NCBI GenBank assembly: GCA_024123955.1
Contig: CP099652.1
Coordinates: forward strand, 3,720,001-3,784,000
DNA length: 64,000 nt
Origin: Oxalobacteraceae bacterium OTU3CINTB1
Lineage (GTDB): Bacteria > Pseudomonadota > Gammaproteobacteria > Burkholderiales > Burkholderiaceae_D
Direction: 5' to 3'
Shown: one piece after another, positions 40,013 through 48,410 of the stretch
Layout of the letters: every line of letters starts with the position of its first letter
Numbering within the stretch: the stretch's first letter is position 1
Position numbers and translations under genes: made by a program
The notes under the pieces: model-generated
What the model saw: only the letters and a program-made list of their open reading frames with translations
Told to the model about the DNA's origin: nothing
The model's database searches: none

Positions 40013-40128
40013 ATTTTTAACGGTGCCTGATTAAAATCGACCAGGCGGTGGCCGGCGGCGACCAACAGCGGCACGGCCCGTTCGAGGTCGCCGCGCTGCA
40101 CCAGCAAGTGATCGCCGTCGACGGTACC
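40009..40128 (-). pseudogene. Gene remnant, C-terminal fragment of unknown protein
   Basis: Reading minus from 40128, 39 codons give VDGDHLLVQRGDLERAVPLL then VAAGHRLVDFNQAPLKI and a TAG that overlaps the PEP-CTERM stop. The composition looks like genuine coding sequence (an amphipathic helix between two strands), but there is no start codon and the frame ends upstream in noncoding sequence. I do not recognise the parent family. Confidence 0.35.
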
Positions 40129-40212
40129 CTACGCCAAGCATGGGTTGTTGACTTCAGCCACCTCTCAAAATAATCCCCTCATCAGCCAGAGATAGTACAT
40201 AATACGTGGTAT

Positions 40213-40224
40213 GTAACACGTTAC
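40213..40224. promoter_or_regulatory. Candidate autoregulatory operator of the KfrA-like gene
   Basis: GTAACACGTTAC is an inverted repeat GTAAC-AC-GTTAC located 20 bases before the start codon, and ACGTG/CACGT arms (40205-40221) overlap it. KfrA proteins are known to bind inverted repeats in their own promoter, so this is the natural site. Confidence 0.45.
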
Positions 40225-40244
40225 ACTATCAATTGGGGGAGAGC

Positions 40245-41153
40245 ATGGCGAGAGCGGGACTGGAAAAATCGGACGTGAAAAGGGCGCGGGACGGCTTAAT
40301 CGCGCAGTCACAGTACCCATCGGTGGACGCGGTTCGAATTGCGCTCGGCAATACAGGCTCCAAGACCACCATCCACAAGTACCTCAAGGAGCTTGACGAG
40401 GAAGAGGGCGACCGCAGCGGCCACAAGGCCTCAATCAGCGAAGCGCTGCAGGACCTTGTCGAACGCCTGGCCGCACGGCTTACCGAAGAAGCCGAGGTGC
40501 GGATCGAGCAGTTGAACGATGAGTTCCGCGCCAAGGAGCAAGTCCATGCGCAAGCCATCCAGCAGCTGGAGAAGGACCTGCAGGCCGCGCGACAGGCCAA
40601 TGACAGTCTTGAGACACGCCTGCAGAGCGAAATGACCGGCCACGCCAAGACGCGTGCCGCTTTGCAGGCCGAAACCGTCGCGCGCCATACGGCCGGACAG
40701 CAGGTCACCGACTTAAAGGACCGTCTGGAGCAAACCAAGATAGAGGTGCGCCAGCAGCAACTGGCTGTGCGGGGCAAGCAGGACGAAATCAGCAAACTTA
40801 ATCAGGAGGGCGCGCGCCTGGTGCTGGAGCTCTCCCACACTAAGCAGTCGCTTTACGAGCAGCTGACAAACGGCCGCAAGCTGGAACAGAAAATCGAACA
40901 GCTTCAGGCAGCCCATGTGCAAACCGGCGATCTCGAGCGCCAGCTTGTCAGCAAGATGGCGGAAGCCGAGGTGCTGAGCGAGCAATTGAAGGCCGCCGAG
41001 GCGCAACTGGAACCTGCCAAGGCGAAGGCACGCGAATTTGAGCTGTTACTCGCGCAGGCGAATGCCAAGGCTGAGGCTCAGGACCAGATCGGCGAGCAGA
41101 TGCAAGCCTATCTCGACAAAATGACGGCGGGTTCAAAGACTAAAGCTAAGTAA
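40245..41153 (+). CDS. KfrA-like DNA-binding coiled-coil protein
   Basis: 302 residues, GGGGGAG before the ATG. The N-terminus (about 1-60: LEKSDVKRARDGLIAQSQYP, then SVDAVRIALGNTGSKTTIHKYL) is a KfrA_N helix-turn-helix. From about residue 60 to 290 the chain is almost purely alpha-helical coiled coil with heptads of Leu/Ala and charged residues (for example QLEKDLQAARQANDSLETRL). The end is a basic tail. KfrA on broad-host-range plasmids represses its own gene and helps partitioning. Here it is an orphan on what looks like chromosome, so a nucleoid-type or plasmid-remnant role is possible. Confidence 0.88.
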   Translation: MARAGLEKSDVKRARDGLIAQSQYPSVDAVRIALGNTGSKTTIHKYLKELDEEEGDRSGHKASISEALQDLVERLAARLTEEAEVRIEQLNDEFRAKEQVHAQAIQQLEKDLQAARQANDSLETRLQSEMTGHAKTRAALQAETVARHTAGQQVTDLKDRLEQTKIEVRQQQLAVRGKQDEISKLNQEGARLVLELSHTKQSLYEQLTNGRKLEQKIEQLQAAHVQTGDLERQLVSKMAEAEVLSEQLKAAEAQLEPAKAKAREFELLLAQANAKAEAQDQIGEQMQAYLDKMTAGSKTKAK

Positions 41154-41196
41154 CCTTCCGAGTAGCTGCCGGCAAGAAGCGGTTACCCCCAAAAGC

Positions 41197-42855
41197 TTAT
41201 TCAGCCGCTTGAACATAGGGGCCGATGATGACGCCGACAAAGCCCTTGGCTTTTTGCGTGGACAGGAATGTCACATCGACGTCCTTCGTGAGCGCCTTGA
41301 CCTGGCCGCCGCTGCGGTAGCTGTAAGCCGAACGGCCACCGCGCATCTCCATGATCAGCTCGACACGCTTGTCCGTGACCGGTGCGGATTCCAGCAAGGT
41401 TTCCTTGCCATCCTCGTATTTGTACAGCGCAACCATGCGGCGGCCGGCCGTCTGCGTCACGCCCATGAACAGATAGTTGGCGTCGTTCTGGATGGCGACC
41501 AGGCCGGCGCGGTCGCCGTCGCGCCGTGGCGCATAGTCGACCACGGTGGAAACGGTGGCGTCGTGGTGTTGCTGGCGCCGGCCGATAAAGCCTGGCACGC
41601 CGTCCAGCTTGCCCAGCGGCTGGCCGGATTGCAGCACCAGGTCGCCCTTGTCAATCTTGTAGAGCTGGCTGCGCGGCGTGCGCATGCCGATCCAGGCGGC
41701 GGAAAGCGGCTTGTCGAATTCATCGACGTAGCTGAAATCACCATTCATCGGCAGCGCGGGCGCCGGCTGGGCCGGCAGCTTCGGCTTGGCCAGCGTGTAC
41801 GGCACCGACTTGCCTTGTTCGAGTATCATCGGCCAACCGTCTTTCCACGTCACCGGCAGCAGGAAGGTTTCTCGGCCGATATTGTAGAAATTGCCGGGAT
41901 AGGGGCGGGTGGCCAGGAAAACGGCCCACCAGTCGCCTTGCTGGGTCTGCACCAGCTTGGCGTGGCCGGTGGTAGTGACCGGATTGGCCCGCGCCGGATC
42001 CAGGTCGCGCTGGGTCAGGATGGGGTTGGCAGGGCCGGGCACATACGGCCCAATGACGTCCATGGAACGCAGTATCACTTCGGAGTGGTTGTCCCCGGTC
42101 CCGCCTTCGGCGCACATCAAATAATAGTAGCCGTCCTTCTTCAGCAAATGCGGGCCTTCGATCCAGATCGGATTCTTGGCCGGCACCACGCCGCCGTCGA
42201 TCAGCACCTTCGGCGTGCCGATGCGCTGGAAGCTGGCCGGGTCGATCTCGGTGATCCAGATGGCGCGGTGGCCGTCGTAGCGCGGCGTTCCCACGGGCGC
42301 GTCGTTATGGACGACGTAGGCCTTGTCGCCGTCCCAGAAGATCGACGGGTCGATGCCGTTCAAACCTTTGATGGTGACCGGTTTGGACCACGGCCCGGAC
42401 GGCTTGTCCGCCGTGATGACGAAGTTGCCCATGCCGCCTGGGCAGCTGGAACAGGTGGTGATGATGTGGTAGCGGCCGTTGTGGAACGAGATGTCCGGCG
42501 CATAAATACCCTGCGAACCGCGCACGCCGGTGAAATCGACCTGCTCGGGGCGGTCCAGCGCGTTGCCGATTTGCGTCCACGTGACCAGATCCCTGGAATG
42601 CATGATCGGCAAACCGGGGAAATTGGTGAACGAGGAGTTGACAATGTAGTAGTCGTCGCCCACGCGGGCGATCGACGGGTCGGGGAAATAGCCCGACAGG
42701 ATGGGGTTGAGGAATTCGCCGGCGCGCGGCTTGGCCTGCTCCTGCGACTTGCCCGCGTAGCTGAAGCGCTCGAAGCGCGCGCTCGCGGCGGTGTCGGCGG
42801 CCTGAGCCCCCGACACCGCGCACAGTGCCGCGACAAGTAAGATTTTCTGATTCAT
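41197..42855 (-). CDS. Secreted GH43 arabinofuranosidase/xylosidase
   Basis: 552 residues. The signal peptide MNQKILLVAALCAVSGAQAA is followed by a five-bladed GH43 catalytic domain with general base Asp59 in GYFPDPSIARVG, pKa-modulating Asp169 in LNGIDPSIFWD and general acid Glu233 in PIWIEGPHLLKKDGYYYL. A C-terminal concanavalin-like beta-sandwich (about 370-552) is typical of GH43 subfamilies with the beta-xylosidase C2 domain; the N-terminal pattern NPILSGYFPDPSI suggests GH43_12 or a neighbour. It removes arabinose or xylose from hemicellulose fragments, probably in the periplasm. It lies 32 bases downstream of TonB receptor 1 and is its operon partner. Confidence 0.9.
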   Translation of the reverse strand: MNQKILLVAALCAVSGAQAADTAASARFERFSYAGKSQEQAKPRAGEFLNPILSGYFPDPSIARVGDDYYIVNSSFTNFPGLPIMHSRDLVTWTQIGNALDRPEQVDFTGVRGSQGIYAPDISFHNGRYHIITTCSSCPGGMGNFVITADKPSGPWSKPVTIKGLNGIDPSIFWDGDKAYVVHNDAPVGTPRYDGHRAIWITEIDPASFQRIGTPKVLIDGGVVPAKNPIWIEGPHLLKKDGYYYLMCAEGGTGDNHSEVILRSMDVIGPYVPGPANPILTQRDLDPARANPVTTTGHAKLVQTQQGDWWAVFLATRPYPGNFYNIGRETFLLPVTWKDGWPMILEQGKSVPYTLAKPKLPAQPAPALPMNGDFSYVDEFDKPLSAAWIGMRTPRSQLYKIDKGDLVLQSGQPLGKLDGVPGFIGRRQQHHDATVSTVVDYAPRRDGDRAGLVAIQNDANYLFMGVTQTAGRRMVALYKYEDGKETLLESAPVTDKRVELIMEMRGGRSAYSYRSGGQVKALTKDVDVTFLSTQKAKGFVGVIIGPYVQAAE

Positions 42856-42887
42856 GTATTAACCCTAAAAGTGCGGCACTGGCTGCG

Positions 42888-45800
42888 TTAGAACTTCATG
42901 CGCAGACCGACGGCGAAGGTACGGCCCGGATCATACTGGGACATCGTGGCGTTCGGGAACTGGAAGTAACCGCGACGCTTGGCCTTGTTCAGGTTGACGA
43001 TGTCGAAGGTGATCATCGGCAGGCCCTCGCGGTCGAACACCTGGTCGAGCTCGATGCTCGACGAGAAGTCCCACTGCTTGTAGGTGTCGCTGAACAGCGC
43101 CGCCTGGGTGATGCCGCTCTGGTTCGCCGTCGCCACCTGGCTGCCCTGCGAGTAGGTGTGCATGAAGCGCGCCATGTAGCCGTGGTTCTCGTAGTAGACG
43201 CCGAAGTTGTTGGTCTTCTTCGGCACGCCCAGTGCGATGAAACCGTTCGAGCCTTCGCCGCTGGCCTTCTGGTTGATCAGGGTCAGCGTTTCGTTGAAAC
43301 CGAAGCCCTTGATCGGCAGCAGCTTGTCGAGCGGCTGGACCCAGCCCACTTCCAGGCCGCGGATGCGCAGGATGCCTTCGGCGTTGCGTGGACGGGTCAT
43401 GACGACGGTGGCGACGTCCGGGCCGCCGCGCGAATCGATCGCCAGCTGCTGGGTCGGAATCAGGGTGCCGTAGTTGATGCCGTACTGCGCCAGCGCGGAG
43501 AACGGCAACGTGACGTTCTCGTCGATGGTGAAGCCATTGACGCGCTTCTGGAAGCCGGTGACCGAGACATAACCCTCGCGGCCGGTGTACCAGTCGATGC
43601 CCAGGTCGATGTTATCCGACAGGTAAGGCTTCAGGTTCGGATTGCCCTGGGTGCCGGTGTCCGCCGACACGCCGGAGAAGTTAACGCCCGGACGCAGCGA
43701 ATTCGGATTCACGCGCGTCATGCTGCGCGAGAGCGCGGCGCGCACCACCACATCCTTCATTACGTCAACGGCGATGGTGCCCGACGGCAGCGTGTTGCTG
43801 TACTCGGAATCCTGGTAGACCCACGAATCGATGTTCGGATACTTGCTGCCGTTCAGCGGCAAGGTGGCGTTGCGCGGATCGCTGAACGAATTGCGCGAAC
43901 CGACCTGCTGCTGGGTACGCACGTAGCGCACGCCCACGTTCCAGCGGGTGTTGAAGCCGGCTGGCGCCAATTCGCCGCTCGCCTCCAGGTAGACCGCCTT
44001 CGACTTCTCCCGGATGTAGCCGGCGCTGGCGCCGGTCGACGACGCGCCCGTGTCCGGCGCGGTGCTGTTGAAGTAGTCGTACTTGGAATCCTGGCGGAAG
44101 CGATCCCAGTCCAGCGCCAGGTTGCCGTACTGGCCGGGCGTCAGATAGCCCGGCAGCGCCGCGTTGGTGATCAGCGAACCCTGGTAGGTGAGGGGCGCGG
44201 TCTGGCCGGCCGTGTAGCCGGTGCCGTAGCCTGGATACAGGCCGGCGGCGCTGGCGCCCGGGGTGCTGGCGCCGTTGCATGGCGGCGCGCCGTTCGGGCC
44301 TTGGAGGAACACCGACGGATTGTTGCCGCAGACGGCAGCCTGCCAGGCGGCGGAGTTGTCCTGTCCACGGATGGTGCGGTCGATGTCATCCCAGGCGAAA
44401 CCGCCTTTGACAGTCAGCTTCTTGTCGCCCCAGGCCAGGTTGGTGTGGAAGCCCTTGGTTTCGGTCTCGCGCAACTCGTTCTGCACGTTGACGCGGCCGC
44501 CGACCCACTGGTAGTTGGCCGGATTGTTGAGGTCCATGTTCGAGACGATGGACGGCACGCCGCCACCGTTCGAGTAGGTGATCGTGTTGCCGCTGTTGGG
44601 CGCGGTGATCGGCATGACCGTCGGCGCCTCGTGCGTGAAGCGGCTGCGGTTCCAGTTACCGGCGACGTCGAGCGACAGCTTCGGCGTGATCTTCCATTCC
44701 ATGCCCGGGTTGATGCCCAGCAGGTCGACCTTGTCTTTGCGCGGGCCGAATTCGATAAAGTTGAGCGAGTTGGCGAAGGTACCGGAGGTGACCGTGCAGC
44801 CGTTGGTGCAATCGGTCTTGTCGACCTGCATGTTCAGCGGAATGGCGCCGTTGTTACGCACCGCCCACGTGTAGCCGTTGCGCGTCATGTCGTCGTCCTT
44901 CTTGCTGTACATGGTGTCCAGATAGAAGTGCAGGTCTTGCGTCGGACGGTATTCGGCCGCGAGCACGCCCGAGATCTTGTCCTTGGTGCCGTAGTACTCC
45001 ATGGTGCGGCCGAGGCGCGGAATGATGGCGTTATCAATTTGGCCGATGGTCAGGCCCGGATTGTGCGCCAGCAGGAACGCCTGGTCGATCGGCGTGCCCG
45101 CCACCAGGCCGTTGCCGGCGCCGGCCGGTACGGTCGCCGGGATGGTCCAGTTGCCGCCGCCGGTGTTGTTGCGGGACGGCGAGCTGCTCTGCGACGCGGT
45201 CAGGTTGGGATTGGTCCAGCCCACGGTCTCGAAGCCGGTGGTGCGGGCCTGCTGGCGCGAGAACGAGATACCGCCCAGGAGACCGAACTTGCCGTCCCAG
45301 GTGTTGCTGCCGATGATATTGCCGCGCATGCCGGCCTTGTCGGCGATCTGCTGCTTGGTGCCCGTCAGGCCCATGGAAAGCTGTTTGCCTTCCTTGTCGA
45401 ACGGCCGCGCGCTGCGCAGGTTGACGACACCGGCGGCGCCGCCCTCGATCTGGCCGGCGGTCGGGCTCTTGCTGACGGTGAGCTTGGTGAACAGGTCGGT
45501 CGGCAGCAGGTCCAGATCGACTTCGCGGTTCGTGTTAGCGCCATCAATCGGGCCGGAGGAGGCCACGGCGATCGGGGAATTATTCAGCAGAATCTTGGTG
45601 AACGACGAACCCAGGCCACGGATCTGGATGGTCATGCCCTCGCCGGTGACGTCGCGCGACACGCCGACGCCAGGAACGCGGCTGAGCGACTCGGCCAGGT
45701 TTTTGTCCGGGAATTTACCAAAATCTTCGGCGTTGATCGAATCCTGGAAGCCGACGGATTCCTTCTTGTCGCGGGCCGAGGACAGCAAGCTGTTGCGGTA

Positions 45801-45974
45801 ACCGGTGACCTGGACGCTGGTGATCGGCGCCTCCGCGGTGGCAGCGGGCGTGGTGGCGGTGGTTTCCGCGGCGGGGGCTGGGGCGGTTTGCTGGGCGTAG
45901 GCCTGGGCGATCATGCTGGCCATGACGGTCAGCCCAAGCGCGGCGCGCCGGCTGGCGGTCGTTCGTTGATTCAT
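42888..45974 (-). CDS. TonB-dependent receptor 1 (carbohydrate type)
   Basis: 1028 residues. The signal peptide ends near residue 28 (QAYAQQ). A TonB-box-like ITSVQVTGYRNSL precedes the plug domain with FPDKNLAESLSRVPGVGVSR and EGMTIQIRGLGSSFTKILLN, as in the carbohydrate receptors of Caulobacter and Xanthomonas. The 22-strand barrel ends in GRTFAVGLRMKF with terminal Phe. AGGAGACC precedes the ATG. It imports oligosaccharides across the outer membrane with energy from TonB/ExbBD. No SusD partner is adjacent. It is followed by a GH43 gene, and its promoter carries a duplicated 20-bp motif. Confidence 0.93.
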   Translation of the reverse strand: MNQRTTASRRAALGLTVMASMIAQAYAQQTAPAPAAETTATTPAATAEAPITSVQVTGYRNSLLSSARDKKESVGFQDSINAEDFGKFPDKNLAESLSRVPGVGVSRDVTGEGMTIQIRGLGSSFTKILLNNSPIAVASSGPIDGANTNREVDLDLLPTDLFTKLTVSKSPTAGQIEGGAAGVVNLRSARPFDKEGKQLSMGLTGTKQQIADKAGMRGNIIGSNTWDGKFGLLGGISFSRQQARTTGFETVGWTNPNLTASQSSSPSRNNTGGGNWTIPATVPAGAGNGLVAGTPIDQAFLLAHNPGLTIGQIDNAIIPRLGRTMEYYGTKDKISGVLAAEYRPTQDLHFYLDTMYSKKDDDMTRNGYTWAVRNNGAIPLNMQVDKTDCTNGCTVTSGTFANSLNFIEFGPRKDKVDLLGINPGMEWKITPKLSLDVAGNWNRSRFTHEAPTVMPITAPNSGNTITYSNGGGVPSIVSNMDLNNPANYQWVGGRVNVQNELRETETKGFHTNLAWGDKKLTVKGGFAWDDIDRTIRGQDNSAAWQAAVCGNNPSVFLQGPNGAPPCNGASTPGASAAGLYPGYGTGYTAGQTAPLTYQGSLITNAALPGYLTPGQYGNLALDWDRFRQDSKYDYFNSTAPDTGASSTGASAGYIREKSKAVYLEASGELAPAGFNTRWNVGVRYVRTQQQVGSRNSFSDPRNATLPLNGSKYPNIDSWVYQDSEYSNTLPSGTIAVDVMKDVVVRAALSRSMTRVNPNSLRPGVNFSGVSADTGTQGNPNLKPYLSDNIDLGIDWYTGREGYVSVTGFQKRVNGFTIDENVTLPFSALAQYGINYGTLIPTQQLAIDSRGGPDVATVVMTRPRNAEGILRIRGLEVGWVQPLDKLLPIKGFGFNETLTLINQKASGEGSNGFIALGVPKKTNNFGVYYENHGYMARFMHTYSQGSQVATANQSGITQAALFSDTYKQWDFSSSIELDQVFDREGLPMITFDIVNLNKAKRRGYFQFPNATMSQYDPGRTFAVGLRMKF

Positions 45975-46083
45975 TGCTGGTCTCCTGTTTTATCGGTACT
46001 GGCGTGCTTTTCCTGTATTTTTTTAGCACGACAGCGCCAAGTCTAGGAGGCGGCTTGAGCAAAGTCAACAACTTCAAACAAAA

Positions 46084-46192
46084 TTTGATAAGCGCAACCA
46101 TTTTGAACAACACAAGGCGTGGCGGGGTATGGGTCTGTGTTATGCGGTGCGGAAACGAAGTGTGAAGCGCGGTTTGATATGCGTAACCATTT
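46084..46192. promoter_or_regulatory. Duplicated 20-bp motif upstream of TonB receptor 1
   Basis: TTTGATAAGCGCAACCATTT (46084-46103) and TTTGATATGCGTAACCATTT (46173-46192) agree at 18 of 20 positions and are spaced 89 bp apart, about eight and a half DNA turns. They lie 110-218 bases before the receptor start. A central CG with flanking TGGTT/ATCA on the minus strand resembles LacI-type operators. Two copies could support looping by one sugar regulator. Confidence 0.5.
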
Positions 46193-46205
46193 GGCCCCAT
46201 AAACA

Positions 46206-46293
46206 CCGGGGTCAAGTCTGTCATTCAGACAGGAGCTGGACAGTAAAGCGTTCTACGGTCGAACCCGTGTCCGAATGACAGACTTGACCCCGG
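46206..46293. repeat. REP-like palindrome of the CCGGGGTCA type, copy 2
   Basis: Perfect 21-bp arms CCGGGGTCAAGTCTGTCATT(C) at 46206-46226 and their complement at 46273-46293, with imperfect pairing continuing inward. It matches the element at 37284-37371 in its termini (CCGGGGTCA...TGACCCCGG) and in the flanking GGTTTTC just outside. It abuts the stop codon of rlhA. Confidence 0.7.
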
Positions 46294-46299
46294 AGGTTT

Positions 46300-48279
46300 T
46301 CAGGTCGTGGCGCGCGGGCGTTGGCGGTGGAAGACCAGAGGGCTGTACGGGATGTTAGACGGCGGAGGGGACTTCAGGATGTTCGGCTTCATGGCGCCAA
46401 CCACGTGCATCTCGCACGGTTTGCAGTCGAAACGCAAGGTGTAGGTGTGGTCGCCGCTGACCAGGGTCATCGGCTCTGCACGCACCTGGCCCTGCACGCC
46501 TTGCACGCCCTTGGCCTGCTTCGGGCACAGGTTGAACGAGAACCGCAGGCAGTGCTTGGTGATCATCAGCGGCACTTCGCCCGGTTCCTCGTGCGATTCG
46601 TAAGCCGCGGCGACCAGTTTCACGCCGTGCTTGTGGTAGAACGCGCGCGCCTTCTCGTTGTAGACGTTGGCGAGGTAGCTAAGCTGGGTATCGGGATAGA
46701 CCGCCGGCGGTTCGGCAGCAGGCTTGCGCGTCGGACGGTCCCATGCGGCCAGGCGCGCGGCTTCGTGCGCTTCGATGGCGTCGCGGCGCAGCGCGTTGAT
46801 GGCGGCCGCCGGCACGAACCACGGCTTGGACAGGTCCAGTTGCACGCTCGCGGCCGAGAACATCGTGCCACCGAGCTTCCCCAGGCTGGCGCGCAGCGAG
46901 CTCTCGGCCTGCTCGGCTTGCTGCGCGGGCTGGAAGGCGATGGCGGCGTCGGTGGCGCTGACGATGCCATCTTCGTCGCGTAACGACAGACGCAGGCCGT
47001 GCTCGTGTTCGCTCAAAGCCAGGTGGAGGTCGACCTTGCGGTCGGCGGATTTCTTGCTCAGCGCGCCTTCCCAGTGATGGTCGCGGTTGCGCAGGATGGC
47101 GGCGCCGACCTTGAAGCCGGTCAGCAGGCCGATCGTCTCGTTCGGGAACACGCGCCACTGCTCGCCATCGGCGCTGGCGCCGATTTTCTTCACCGTGTTG
47201 GCCTGGATGCCGAACGACTCGCGCTTGTACATGTAATTCAAGCCGTCGCCGTTGGCCATCGGCGCGTTGGTGGTGATGTCGAAGTGGTCGGTGGCGATGC
47301 GGGTGACCGTACCCAGTTCCACGCCAACATATTTAGGGCTGTCGAAGGCGCCGATGTCTCCCTCCTCGCGGCCGTGGGCGAAGTAATCCGTATGGCCCCG
47401 GTGGAAGGTTTTGTCCACATCGGGCGTGAACATGATCTCGGTGCGGCCGCTGGCGGCGCGCGTGAATTCCGTGCGGCGCTCCAGAATTTCGTCGAGCAGC
47501 AGGCGGTAGTGGGCCGTGATGTTTTTCACGTAGCCCATGTCCTTGTAGCGGCCCTCGATCTTGAACGAGCGGATGCCGGCGTCGACCAGCGCCTCCAGAT
47601 TGCGGCTCTGGTCGTTATCCTTCATCGACAGCAGGTGTTTTTCGTATGCCACGACGCGGCCTTTGGTGTCGCTCAGCGTGTACGGCAGGCGGCAGGCCTG
47701 CGAGCAGTCGCCGCGATTGGCGCTGCGGCCGGTGTCGGCGTGCGAAATGTAGCATTGGCCGGAATAGGCCACGCACAGCGCACCATGGATGAAGTATTCG
47801 AGCGGGGTGTCGACCTCGGCGCGGATCTTGCGGATTTGTTCGATGGTCAGCTCGCGCGCCAGCACCAGCTGCGAGAAGCCGACGTCGCCCAGGAACTTGG
47901 CCTTTTCCATCGTGCGGATGTCGCACTGGGTACTGGCGTGCAGCTGGATCGGCGGCAGGTCCATCTCCAGCAGGCCCATGTCCTGCACGATCAGCGCGTC
48001 CACGCCGGCTTCGTACAGCTGCCAGATCTGCGCGCGGGCGGCGTCCAGCTCGGCGTCATGCAGGATGGTGTTGAGCGTGACAAAGATGCGCGATCGGTAG
48101 CGGTGCGCGAACGCCACCAGTTTGGAGATTTCCTCGATCGAATTACTGGCGTTATGGCGCGCGCCGAAGGCGGGGCCGCCGATATAGACAGCGTCGGCGC
48201 CGTGCAAAATGGCTTCGCGGCCGATTTCAGCGGTTTTGGCGGGCGACAGCAGTTCGAGCTGATGGGCTAGCAAAGTCAT
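46300..48279 (-). CDS. rlhA: Peptidase-U32-family 23S rRNA hydroxylase RlhA
   Basis: 659 residues, close to the length of E. coli RlhA (YdcP). The N-terminus ELLSPAKTAEIGREAILHGA then DAVYIGGPAFGARHNASN is the U32 family signature. Four cysteines, C169, C176, C192 and C196 in EYFIHGALCVAYSGQCYISH and DCSQACRLPY, are the likely iron-sulfur ligands. RlhA forms 5-hydroxycytidine in 23S rRNA (C2501 in E. coli), with prephenate-dependent chemistry. The C-terminal DUF3656-like part has FDCKPCEMHVVG. It sits between two carbohydrate units but has no evident link to them. A REP element lies directly at its 3' end. Confidence 0.88.
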   Translation of the reverse strand: MTLLAHQLELLSPAKTAEIGREAILHGADAVYIGGPAFGARHNASNSIEEISKLVAFAHRYRSRIFVTLNTILHDAELDAARAQIWQLYEAGVDALIVQDMGLLEMDLPPIQLHASTQCDIRTMEKAKFLGDVGFSQLVLARELTIEQIRKIRAEVDTPLEYFIHGALCVAYSGQCYISHADTGRSANRGDCSQACRLPYTLSDTKGRVVAYEKHLLSMKDNDQSRNLEALVDAGIRSFKIEGRYKDMGYVKNITAHYRLLLDEILERRTEFTRAASGRTEIMFTPDVDKTFHRGHTDYFAHGREEGDIGAFDSPKYVGVELGTVTRIATDHFDITTNAPMANGDGLNYMYKRESFGIQANTVKKIGASADGEQWRVFPNETIGLLTGFKVGAAILRNRDHHWEGALSKKSADRKVDLHLALSEHEHGLRLSLRDEDGIVSATDAAIAFQPAQQAEQAESSLRASLGKLGGTMFSAASVQLDLSKPWFVPAAAINALRRDAIEAHEAARLAAWDRPTRKPAAEPPAVYPDTQLSYLANVYNEKARAFYHKHGVKLVAAAYESHEEPGEVPLMITKHCLRFSFNLCPKQAKGVQGVQGQVRAEPMTLVSGDHTYTLRFDCKPCEMHVVGAMKPNILKSPPPSNIPYSPLVFHRQRPRATT

Positions 48280-48370
48280 GGCGTGATCCGTTGCGATGAA
48301 AGCAGCAATTATAGCGAGATCACCCCCTTCAACAAACGCCTTTCTGGTGAGAACCGCGCCATCGGCTAAA

Positions 48371-48396
48371 AGCCGGCTTCCTGCACGAAGCCGGCT
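48371..48396 (-). terminator. Rho-independent terminator of the carbohydrate operon
   Basis: A perfect 10-bp stem AGCCGGCTTC/GAAGCCGGCT with a 6-base loop lies 15 bases after the GH5 stop (reading minus) and is followed by TTTTAG. It marks the end of the operon that begins with the lipoprotein at 60195. Confidence 0.8.
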
Positions 48397-48410
48397 GCCA
48401 GGCGTAAACT

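Noticed and set aside
42825..46046. Plus-strand frame of about 1070 codons
   Set aside because: Antisense to TonB receptor 1; Val/Arg/Gly-rich with no motif.
46300..48279. Membership of rlhA in the carbohydrate system
   Set aside because: It is a conserved rRNA-modification type gene, separated by a REP element on one side and a terminator on the other.
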